Below are positions 33,603 through 43,083 of a stretch of 64,000 nt of DNA, piece after piece (within the stretch, counting starts at the first letter, position 1; every line of letters begins with the position of its first letter). The notes under the pieces were generated by a model that saw nothing but the letters and a program-made list of their open reading frames with translations, was not told where the DNA came from and searched no databases. The DNA is from Holacanthus passer (lineage: Eukaryota > Chordata > Actinopteri > Pomacanthidae): positions 2,232,001 through 2,296,000 of the forward strand of contig JAFREQ010000045.1 in NCBI GenBank assembly GCA_025331565.1, read 5' to 3'. The position numbers and the translations under genes were made by a program.

Positions 33603-36600
33603 GTGAGTTTCAAACAGTAGATGATGAAAATGAAAAATGTTTTTTTGGTTGAATTATGTTGAAACTGATTTTGTTTAATAGTGGAACTCAATTACTGTGA
33701 ACAGTACAGGTCTGTTGGTTGTTCCAAACTGAAATATGAAATATGGCCGTAAACTTTTAGACAGACATTCTTGGTCCGAAGAGGATGAATCTTGCTAACT
33801 TTAGTGAGCCGTTGACAACTTCTAGCACCACCAGTGGATCGAAAATTTTACATTTCCAGTTTGTAGCTCAACATCTACATGATGGATTGGCACGAAATTT
33901 TTTTTACCTCAACACAGGAGATTGTCCCGGCCCACCTGGTGACCTCGCCCATCCCCACAGAAGAGGCTCTGTTCAGGAGCAGAGAGCCCAGATGTGGGGG
34001 ATCAGGGGCAGAGAACGGCCAGCCCCTGAGTCCAGAAGACCCGGCCTCTGGAAACCTCCAAACCTGCTCCAACACAGCCGGCAAGAAGAGGAAGAGACGC
34101 AGGAGGAAGCACAAGGCCGAGCCACGCAAGGAGGAGCAAAGCACCCCTGCAGGCGGGGAGGTGGAGCTGTGTGACCTCAGCTCAGATGAGGAGCACAACG
34201 TCCACAATGGACGGTAAGTTCACATGCTCAGTTTAAAAGCTGCATTTGCATTTTTTCTACATTGTAAAACTTTGGTTGATTTTATTGTTTCCTATCTTCA
34301 GGGCATCTTTGATGAAGGACAACAGGCAGCACTCTCCCCCCACCGCCCTCGAATGGGACAGCTATCCTTTCTCTGATGGAGACTGGTCCCCTTGCACTAC
34401 GTACGGCCCTCCCACTCTGTCCTGTCAAATATTTACAGTGTTCATACAAACACAGAGAAACAATCAGACATAACTTCAGAACAGACAGAGCTGAATAAAA
34501 CAAATCGCTCTCACAAGGTCGTTGCAGCTGACTCAGTGGAAATGTGCTGTTTGTTTACAGCAGGGAGATGTCCGGGCCCATGTCGCCCAAAAGTGACTCT
34601 GAGCTGATGGTGAAGCCTGCAGAGAGCATGCTCAGGGCTGAGACCCACATGCAGTGGACCTGGGGAGAGTTTCCAGAATCCACCAGGGTGAGATTTGTAA
34701 AAACTGGTCTGTCAGACGAGGGAGATTTATGGGGTTCAGATCAGAGAGTGGGAGTTAGTGAGTAGGTTTTATGAAATGCATATGTGTATTTTTAAACTTG
34801 TGCTGTTCTTCCTTACATCCAGGTCAACAAAAAGGACAAATCAGAGCCAAAGACGTTGACCATCACTCCCTCTGAGAACACACATTTCAGGGTCATCTTA
34901 AGCACAGAAGCCATGGAGGAAGAGTCAAGGGAAGGAGAGAGAACCACAGATCCCATTTGCAGTATTGTAAAGCCTGAGCCTCGGACCATCAAGGTTGATC
35001 AGCGCAGCCACAAACCACAGCCCCCTGAAGCTTCCTCGCACGACACAAACATCATCAAGCACGAGCCAGACCTTTCCAATTTAATCTCCAGCAGTTTCAC
35101 CTCTGAGCCGTCTCTCACTAACCCTGACGTCAGTCTAACAAAAGTGCACAAGACCAGGTGGACGTCTTCACCACCGAGGCGCAGGGACAGCAGCTCCGTT
35201 TCCATAGGAGGCAGTAACATGGCCGGAGACTCGGCAGGAGATTGTCCTGATGCAAGAGCCTCCTCTAAACCCAGCGACTCCCCCATCAAAAGAAGAAGTA
35301 ACACAACTTTATAACTTTTCTCAAAATGTGTTTTATGCAACAACAATTCCATTCTGGTTTATTTATGTTTTAAACAGCATCTCAACTTTTTGGAATCAGG
35401 GTTGTAGTTTCTGTACATTGTGTACAGAAGCTTCCCAGCAATTTCTAATGTAGATACACTTGTTGGTTTCGTTTCTCTACAAAAAAAATCTTATTTCTAC
35501 TTATTTTTAAAAATTATATTTTTAATAGTTCAACTATTCTTATTTAGCGTCTTAAGTAATGTGGGAAGGTCGAGTTGAGCTCCAGATTATGAGAAGGTGC
35601 TCTGCAAGTGTGAGTGGATGTTAACAGGAAGGATGTGGTTTCTATTTGGGCCTGAGTTCATACCCTGTGTCTGTGTCTGTGTTCACATGCACAAGTTAAA
35701 AGAAAAGGAAATGAGATTTCTGAATAGATGTCTCTTGTCTTACTCTCTTAAAGGTGTGAGGAAAAGGAGCCAACATCAGGGACCTGAAGATATTTACCTG
35801 GATGACCTGAATGCACTTGAACCTGATGTTGTTGCCCGCTACTTTCCAAAAAGGTACAAACCTGGGAATTCTTTCAGAGTGAAGTCATGTTGCCTCATGT
35901 AGGATTATTTAATTATGCATATATGAGTACAACTTCTGATACTTAGTAGTTTTTAGTAATTGTGTTATGTAACCACAAAAAATATTGAGATTTAATACTT
36001 AGCCATCATTGTGCACTTCTGGATCAAGCAAAACTATTTTCAAGTATTTGCACAATTCATTGATTCGTGCTGTGGGAAACTGGACTTTCTGTGTTTTCAG
36101 TGAGTCTGAGCAGGTTCCTAAACACTGGGTGGAGATGGGGAGGCGCTCTGGATCCCAGTCTCCCCAGTCTGTCGGCAGCGCAGCAGCAGACAGCGGCACC
36201 GAGTGTCTGTCCGACTCTGCTGGTGACCTCCCCGACGTCACCCTGTCGCTGTGTGGAGGCGTCGGTGAGAACTCTGAGATCTCTAAAGGTACCTATTAAT
36301 CTCTACTTGGACTGCAGCATGTTGCATTTCTCAAATCATATTATTTGTTTGTGTCACATAAACCTTTGAATCCTTGAAATCCTTAACAACAATTCAAAGG
36401 TTGCATTATTAACAAGGATGCATTACCTGCTCCACAGCTCCTGCTCACAGAAATATTTGCAATCACCATAATTTCTAATCTTTAATGTTCTATTTATTCC
36501 AGATAAATTCATGGAGCACATCATCACCTACAATGAATTTGCAGAGAATCCAGCAATAATTGACAATCCCAATTTGGTGGTTAGAATTGCAAACAGGTGA

Positions 36601-39600
36601 GTCTCCTTACTCCGTTATTCACAGTCACTGGACTCTGATCACAGTTTAATAGATGATTCATCAATCAATAATTGCATGATATGCAGATTATAGCTAAAAA
36701 ACCTTTTTCCAGGTATTACAACTGGACGCTGGCGGCACCGTTGATACTTAGTATGCAGGCTTTTCAGAAGAACTTACCAAAGGTATGCTCTTGGTTTAAT
36801 GTGTTTTATAGTGTACTCTATGATCTTCTACCGTCTGCACATTATATCCACTCACGCATGAATGCTTTGTGAATGGCAGGCGACAGAGGAGGCCTGGGTG
36901 AAGGAGAAAATGCCCAAAAAGTCTGGACGCTGGTGGTTCTGGAGAAAGAGCAGCGTAAAGCAGGTAGTGAACGTGTGACTTTAGGAAACGTCACACTTTG
37001 ATCGGTGTGTTCACAGTGTAGTGGAGGCCAGTGGGGTTCCCATACTGTTTGTAAAAGTTTGCATTGTAAATGAGGCCCAGGATGCATCAGTAACCATTAC
37101 ACCCATGTTTTATTATTTATTACGTTATTATGTAAAGCCTTTTAAGTTATGCAAGAACTTTGTCCTACTTTTTATTGCTTATTGGTTTTAAACGCTAGAT
37201 GTTTATCTGATAGACCACTAATAATGTCTCTCCCTCTCTTCAGTCATCATCAGAGACCAAGCTAGAGAGGCAGGAGTCTCTGACCAGAGAGAGCCCTGCC
37301 CTTCACCAGGCCCCAGAAACACAGTGAGTCAGCAACAAAAGCTCTGGCTTCCTCACAACACAGTTACACACCGACACAAGCAGTGTTAGCAGGGTAAACA
37401 TGTCCCAGCAGTGCTGTCGTTTTATGACTCATATAGTCATTAACAAATCAGGAGACAGACTTTTAAATACTGCTTGGACTAGGTGGATTCTAGCTTTGGA
37501 GATGATTAAAGATGCATTGAGGTTTTGTGTAAAATAAGAAAACTAAAACATGCTTCATACAGTTATTGTACAGGCAGGTGAGGTCTGCTGCCCTCTGGTG
37601 ACTCTGAATGGTTCTGCAGAATTTTGTATTGACCCTGAATCATATTATCTAGTATAAATATGGCTTTAAATCAGTATTCCAACAGCTTATTTCAACATAA
37701 ATTTGTCTGAAACTCAGTCACCATCGCAGGCTGACTTGAGTTTTTCTGGGCCAGTTTGCTCTCATCTTGATATTGTTTGCTGGTCTTGCTTCAGACTGTC
37801 TTGTCTCCTACAGGCAGAAAACAGCAGAGTGGTCCAGCGATGATGAGACTAAAGAGCTGAACGTTGTGGCACCTGCTGAGCCCACTGAGCATGTGCAGAC
37901 AGAAGGCCCGGCCCCGGCGCCTTGTCACTCCTATAAGAAGTCCCTCCGCCTTTCATCTGACCAGATAGTAAGACAAGTGATCACTAATGCTGGTAGTGTG
38001 ACTAAAATTAGGCAGAGATAGAGGCTGTTTTTATGATTATGTCTCCTGAAACACAATGAAAAAGGCATAAGAGGAGAGTTTTTATTTATTTTGCATATTT
38101 ATTTTGTGTCGCAAGATCCCATCATTGACTCCCTGCAGCCCTGAAAAAGTAACTGTATTCTCCTCTTTTCTCCCAATAATAGTGAAATCTTATCTAGATA
38201 AATTACATGAAGATTGGACACATAAATACATGCATTAACATAGATAAGTGACAAATAGAGATGCACACATTTGCAGATATAAACTGTACCAACAAGTGAA
38301 GAACATAAACAGAGTGACATACATAGAGGAACAGTTTTCAGGTCATGGTCTCCATTGAAGATATGTGGAGACTCTCCACACAACAGAAGACAAAATCTAC
38401 GTGCTTTCTTTATGTGCTTAACTTATTTATGCGCCAAAAGAAAATCAGCCTAAGAATGGAGTCATCACTGCGTTGTTGTTATTGTGGAGTGAATATTGCA
38501 GCCTCCAACTAATGCAAGCAGGTTCTAAACTAGTCATGTTTTTTTTAGTTGTATCTTGATCAAAGTTTTCTTTCTTGATTTAAATTTCCTTGTTTCCTAA
38601 CTTATTTTTTTACTATTGACAATGTTGGTTTTTTTTAAGTTGAGGTTTAACTCAACAATGAGAGTTGTCAGCTATTGCATTATGGGCAATGTAGGCAGTA
38701 GGCTTTGGCAAAGAAGAAGCGTGTGTGGAATACAACAGATATCTGTGATTCTGCTCGATCAATTTTGTTTTGTTTTTTGCAATGCTATAGGAGTGGCATG
38801 CTAAATTGATGGGTACTGTTTTAAACAGCACTCATTTTATGTCTTCCAGTCCAGCCTGAAGCTGAGAGAAGGGCCGAATGATGTCACCTTCAGTATAACC
38901 ACTCAGTACCAGGGGACATGTCGCTGCGAGGGCACCATCTACCTGTGGAACTGGGACGACAAGGTCATCATCTCTGACATCGACGGCACCATCACCAAGT
39001 ACGAGAACGTCTTAATATCAACCGCTTCATTATATTGTGATTATTCTCAGGCAGCAATAACACTGTCCTGGTACTGTGGAGACTTACAATCTTCCAATCT
39101 CATTCACAATATTGGAACTAAAAAGTCTGATAATTGCTTCGATTCAGTCTAATTTTCTTCCCACAGATCAGATGTGTTTGGTCAGATTCTACCTCAGCTC
39201 GGTAAAGACTGGACTCATCAAGGAATCGCTAAGCTTTACCACTCCGTGCACGAGTGAGACACAAATAACCATTTTCTTTGATTATTATTCTGACTGCATT
39301 TAAGTGAAAAGATTGAATTAATTATTATCTAACTGCTACAGGAATGGTTACAAGTTCCTGTACTGTTCGGCCCGAGCCATCGGTATGGCCGACATGACCC
39401 GAGGATACCTGCACTGGGTGAACGACAGAGGGACTCTCCTGCCTCAAGGGCCCCTCATGCTCTCCCCCAGCAGCCTCTTCTCTGCCTTCCACAGGTAGGA
39501 AATCCTCTCCAAGCATTTATTTTAAGCGCTGACTGACTCTGGCATTAATGTATTTAATCCAATAGTTCTGATTTGTCCATTGTTTGCTTTGCTGGAATTC

Positions 39601-40732
39601 AAAGTGTTTCACCTCTTGCAATGGTGGAGGAAACATTCAGATCCTTTACTTAAGTAAAAGTACTAATACCACACTGTAAAAGTATGTAAGTATAATCAAG
39701 AAAATGTAGTTAAATGTACTTAATGCAGAAAAACATCCACTGTGACTGTTATACTAGCATATTGCTACTATTGTATCATTAGATATTACTCATGTATTAA
39801 TGCAAGAGCAGGATTTACTGTTGTTGAGGTGAAGCTTAATTTGAACTTTGTACAGGAGTGCAACTAATTATTTTCATTTTGAAATAATCTGCTGATGATT
39901 TTCTCCATTAATCAATTGATTGTTTGAGCTCTGCGTATTTGTGGCATAGCTCACCATTTTCAGCATTATTACAAATCTCAAATCAAATGCAGAGTTTAAT
40001 ATTTCACACTGATTGCTAACCTTACTAATCATTTTTGATGCTTGTCGACTCTATAAATGGCTATAAATGGCTATAAATGATAGATTTGTAGGCAGCTCCA
40101 GCATCAGCAGAATGTCAGATATTAAGTCTGTAATCATTTCTGTCTCTTGTTAGAGAGATCATAGAAAAAAAGCCTGAGAAGTTCAAGATCGAATGCCTCA
40201 CAGACATCAAGAACCTGTTTTTCCCAAACACACATCCCTTCTACGCAGCCTTTGGAAACCGAGAAAGTGTAAGTGTTCCTCACTATCACATTCTTCATCA
40301 CAACAGATTTTTATGAACTACTCAGAGGTATAATGTTCAGTTCGATGCCATTAGTCTGAAAATTCTCATTGTCTTTTTTCTGGTGTTTAAGGATGTTTTT
40401 GCCTACAAGCAAGTGGGTGTGCCTGTGTGTCGGATATTCACAGTGAATCCCAAAGGGGAGTTAATCCTGGAGCAAGCCAAAGGCAATAAAACATCGTGAG
40501 TATTAAACTGGAGTCATTGTTTGTGTCTGTCAGCTGTGTCTCTCAGACAGATGTTTATTGTTCCCATCGCCGGTTTGTATTTTACAGATACAGCCGGCTG
40601 AGTGAGCTGGTCGAGCACGTCTTTCCTTTACGGAGTTCTCAACACAGCGCCACCTTCAGCTGCCCAGAGTTCAGCTCCTTCTGTTACTGGAGAGAACCCA
40701 TCGCTGAGGTGTGTTTTGAGGAGCTGCTTTAA
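32227..40732 (+). CDS. lpin2: Lipin-2, phosphatidate phosphatase, 19 coding exons
   Basis: Mg-dependent phosphatidate phosphatase that makes diacylglycerol from phosphatidate at the ER; it also acts as a nuclear co-regulator. All 19 exons join in frame: 2808 nt, 935 residues (human LPIN2 has 896). N-Lip starts MNYVGQLAGQVLVTVKELYK. The HAD catalytic motif DIDGT is at residues 728-732. The C-Lip domain runs to the end (FCYWREPIAEVCFEELL). The ATG at 32227 lies 9 bases into an exon whose acceptor is CTGATAG. Lipin-2 rather than lipin-1 or -3 is supported by close similarity along the middle region (RSQHQGPEDIYLDDL, SPQSVGSAAADSGTECLSDS) and by its neighbours myom1, emilin2 and smchd1. No disabling change is visible. 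Confidence 0.96.
33755..33905 (+). repeat. Repeat copy abutting lpin2 exon 3
   Basis: AGACAGACATTCTTGGTCCG ... GTAGCTCAACATCTACATGA ... GATTGGCACGAAATTT matches the element at 28860-29180 (AACATCTACATGCTTGGATTGCCACAAAATTT). It ends about 12 bases before the exon 3 acceptor. Confidence 0.65.
33918..34213 (+). CDS. lpin2: lpin2 exon 3: nuclear-localisation region
   Basis: 296 nt, phase 0 to 2. Begins EIVPAHLVTSPIPTEEALF and carries the polybasic cluster GKKRKRRRRKHK at about residues 151-162, equivalent to the lipin nuclear localisation signal, followed by acidic LSSDEEHNVHNG. The acceptor is TTTTTTTTACCTCAACACAG; the bases just upstream belong to a repeat copy. Confidence 0.93.
34302..34687 (+). 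CDS. lpin2: lpin2 exons 4-5, with tandem acceptor
   Basis: Exons 34302-34400 and 34561-34687. They encode YPFSDGDWSPCTT, then SPKSDSELMVKPAESMLRAE and MQWTWGEFPES, the M-Lip-type core (WTWG) near the middle of lipins. The exon 5 acceptor reads TTTACAGCAGG: two AGs three bases apart (exon start 34561 or 34564), predicting T-R-E-M or T-E-M isoforms. Confidence 0.92.
34823..35297 (+). CDS. lpin2: lpin2 exon 6: variable middle region
   Basis: 475 nt, phase 0 to 1. Begins VNKKDKSEPKTLTITPSENT (human has TITPSENTHFRVI) and continues as a Ser/Pro/Glu-rich, poorly conserved stretch ending SDSPIKRR. Likely disordered and phosphorylated, as in other lipins. Longer than the human equivalent, which accounts for most of the extra length of the protein. 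Confidence 0.9.
35330..35405 (+). mobile_element. MITE-like element, terminal fragment
   Basis: Ends ACTTTTTGGAATCAGGGTTGTAG, the right terminal repeat of the family whose fullest copy is at 54716-55198. In lpin2 intron 6. Confidence 0.55.
35754..36596 (+). CDS. lpin2: lpin2 exons 7-9
   Basis: Exons 35754-35853, 36101-36288 and 36503-36596. They carry RKRSQHQGPEDIYLDDLNAL, RRSGSQSPQSVGSAAADSGT, VTLSLCGGVGENSEISKDKF and HIITYNEFAENPAIIDNPNL, near identical to human lipin-2. Phases 2, 1, 2. Confidence 0.95.
36713..37967 (+). CDS. lpin2: lpin2 exons 10-13: start of C-Lip
   Basis: Exons 36713-36782, 36880-36963, 37244-37323 and 37814-37967. Exon 10 encodes RYYNWTLAAPLILSMQAFQK, exon 11 MPKKSGRWWFWRKSS. 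Exons 12-13 are a Glu/Ser/Pro-rich spacer ending in SYKKSLRLSSDQI. The spacer differs most from mammals, as usual here. Confidence 0.92.
38850..39253 (+). CDS. lpin2: lpin2 exons 14-15: catalytic HAD motif
   Basis: Exons 38850-38998 and 39167-39253. Exon 14 encodes FSITTQYQGTCRCEGTIYLW and VIISDIDGTIT; the two Asp of DxDxT (residues 728 and 730) are the nucleophile and the general acid of the HAD phosphatase. Exon 15 encodes KSDVFGQILPQLGKDWTHQG. The co-activator motif LxxIL that follows in mammals reads FGQIL here (residues 739-743). Confidence 0.96.
39342..40732 (+). CDS. lpin2: lpin2 exons 16-19: end of C-Lip
   Basis: Exons 39342-39494, 40154-40268, 40392-40495 and 40588-40732. They carry NGYKFLYCSARAIGMADMTR, LMLSPSSLFSAFHREIIEKK, PFYAAFGNRESDVFAYKQVG and YSRLSELVEHVFPL. 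The Ser-rich stretch LSPSSLFSAFH includes the position altered in human Majeed syndrome (S734L) and is intact. Intron 16 (39495-40153) holds repeat fragments. Confidence 0.95.
39610..40000 (+). repeat. Two repeat fragments in lpin2 intron 16
   Basis: 39620-39760 matches the AAGTAAAAGTACTAA-type repeat seen also at 25560-25990. 39845-40000 (GTGCAACTAATTATTTTCAT, then ATTAATCAATTGATTGTTTG) belongs to the AGGGCTGCAACTAA family. Confidence 0.55.
40051..40080 (+). repeat. Three 10-bp tandem units
   Basis: CTATAAATGG three times, the last with one change at its end; a very short tandem array in lpin2 intron 16. Confidence 0.9.
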
Positions 40733-41521
40733 CTGATATTAATGTTTAAATACTTGAATTCAACGTAAGTCAGAGAAATAATTTCTGTCATGACTGTATG
40801 CACTGGCTACTAAGTGTATAATTGTCATAGGCCACTGGAATTGTTTGATAGTCTTAGACACGTTGGGATATTGATGTATTCCATATGTTCTCATTTAGAG
40901 CTTTTTCAGATTATTCTTTATGCTTGAGTTGCATAGTTAAGGATGTGTATTTGAAGTCTCTGTCAGCTTTTGGCACATTTGAAAGCCAAACGTATGACAT
41001 ATGGTTTGTTGTTCTAACCATTTGTTACAATGGTTATGAGAAGATGTTGAGTAAGCACTGATTTAGGCAGTTCAGGATGAAACTAAAATTCTGCCTCTGT
41101 TGCGCTTTCTGTCCCTGATTTGAGAGCTGTCATAAAAATACAAGGTACATTTACAGCAGCTGTGTGTTCATCCCTTTAAGGCCTCGTTAACAGTCTTCTC
41201 TTACATCTTTGCTGCAAAGTTTAAGAATTTTGCACTATTATACTAGGAAGAAAAGAAATGTGCAATCATTTGGCTTCATAGTTAATAACCGTATTAATGC
41301 TATTTAAAAAAGCACTTTCTGAACTGTAGATACTTGCTGCTATTTGGTATGAAGTATTTTTCTAAAATTAAGATTTAGTTAGACTTAGAGTAGAAAACTA
41401 TTTTTGATGAATGAAAGTAATCTGCTGTTGTTCTGACTTGTTTGATTTTGCCATCGTGAAAATTACAGTATATTAATGTTCTGCCTCTTTTTGTTTTTAT
41501 TCGGCTCAATGTCAGTACAAT

Positions 41522-41531
41522 TTTATTTATT
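41522..41531 (-). terminator. emilin2: emilin2 candidate poly(A) signals
   Basis: TTTATTTATT on the plus strand gives two overlapping AATAAA signals on the minus strand, about 870 bases after the emilin2 stop. A further one is at 41497. I found no canonical minus-strand signal between here and the stop at 42401. If used, the 3' UTR overlaps that of lpin2. Confidence 0.45.
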
Positions 41532-41743
41532 CTTTCTATGAAAGTGATCAATTTTGTGTGAAGAGAACACACAGTATTTTCCTAGTTCTGCTGCTTCAAG
41601 TGTTTTCTGTAGACTGTTGTGATTACTGTTACAGTTTACATTGTGACATGATAATGTGAACACAAAGGATGTTTTGGATGAAGTTTTTGATAAATACAAT
41701 CAACTGTATTTCGTTTGTTAGACAGTGTGAGAACTCTGAAAAC

Positions 41744-41831
41744 ATTAAAGTTTTTATAGTTTGACAGCTGTAGATCTACTGTACAAGCTATGTATTCATA
41801 GTATATTAACTATATGTATTGTATTAATAAA
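41744..41831 (+). terminator. lpin2: lpin2 poly(A) signals
   Basis: ATTAAA at 41744 and AATAAA at 41826, with another AATAAA at 41975; the first canonical signals after the stop at 40732, giving a 3' UTR of about 1.0-1.25 kb. Confidence 0.5.
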
Positions 41832-42400
41832 CTGGTCAATCAAATGTTCTGTGTTGGATGATGCTTGATAGAAGAAAACTGTATTTGAAGGACGAATCAA
41901 AGCTTATTTTGCACCAACCGGGCATCTGTCTATGTATGTAAACTGTTTTGAACTATAGGATGTTTTTGCTGAGAAATAAATACCGATTTCTGCTCAGTAA
42001 TTAACTAATTGAATTCAAATTTTAGCACCTTTAGCAATTTTAACAATTCTTTAACATGACTAAATCCTGGGGTGTGTAGGTACTTTGTATTATTAAGTAT
42101 TAAGGAAGAAACTCAGATTACTTAAGTTGACAGTTAAATGTTTAAGCACAATATGTATTTGTAAGATCTAGGCCAACAACAAAACTTCACGATAAAAATA
42201 ATTGCATTGTAAACATTATATATTAGCACTCATGATAGAAATAATCTGACTTATTGTTCGTCTTTTTGTTGCTTGCTTTTGTTTCTCCTAGTAAATAGTC
42301 TTTCCCTCCTCTGATAGTATATCACTGTTAGCCTTGGTCTAACCTCAGTAATGTACATCGTGCTCCACTTATGGCTTATATAAGGTGTCAGTTGTCTGTG

Positions 42401-43083
42401 CTACCGTGTTGATGGGCTGGAGTAAAGCAGCACAGCGCTGAAGGACGACAGGAGCTCAGAGGAGGCTGAGATGGCGAGTTTTCCAGCAGTCAGGACCAGC
42501 CCTGCTCGGTCTCCTCTCCTCAGTGGCAGAACCAAACTCAGTGAGGTCGAGCTGCTGCAGTTACAGTGATCGTGTGACAGCGGTGCCGCTGCTCCTGACA
42601 AGAAACCCGCTGAGTCCAACTTCTGGATGCTGCGATTGGACACGGACAAGACCGCCTCCACCTTCTCGCCTCGCTGGGCCGTGAGCACAGCCGTCACCAG
42701 GTAGCGGCCATCTGTGGGAGCTGTGAAGATACCTGCGGACCCAGCAAGATGATCAATACACACATTCTTACTGAGGAAACACCACTTTGGTCCAGACTAC
42801 AATATCTTTACAGCTTTTGGATTGGAATCAGGGTTGTAAATTAAAATGCTGTGTTGGGCATTATTCATATTTTTCATACTTTTTATAGCCTAAACAAACA
42901 ATTGACAAAACCAACAATTATTTGATCAAATTGAATTGACAACAGTTCAAGCTGAATAACAGTCACCTGTATGAGTGTCATAGTATCCCCCATCGTTGAC
43001 CAGCACCTTGTTGAATCGAATGATTCCCATCTCTCCCTGGAACGGTGGAAGCGTCAGACCAGCTGAGAACGACACCTTCTCAC
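42401..43083 (-). CDS. emilin2: emilin2 exons 8-9: gC1q domain
   Basis: Exons 42967-43083 and 42401-42732, residues about 851-999. Contains EKVSFSAGLTLPPFQGEMGI, FNKVLVNDGGYYDTHT, GIFTAPTDGRYLVTAVLTAQ and the closing FSAVLLYSS, the conserved gC1q jelly-roll pattern (FxAP..GxYxF). Stop TAG at 42403-42401. Confidence 0.94.

Noticed and set aside
42818..42836. Possible regulatory palindrome in emilin2 intron 8
   Set aside because: It is just the terminal repeat of the MITE family.
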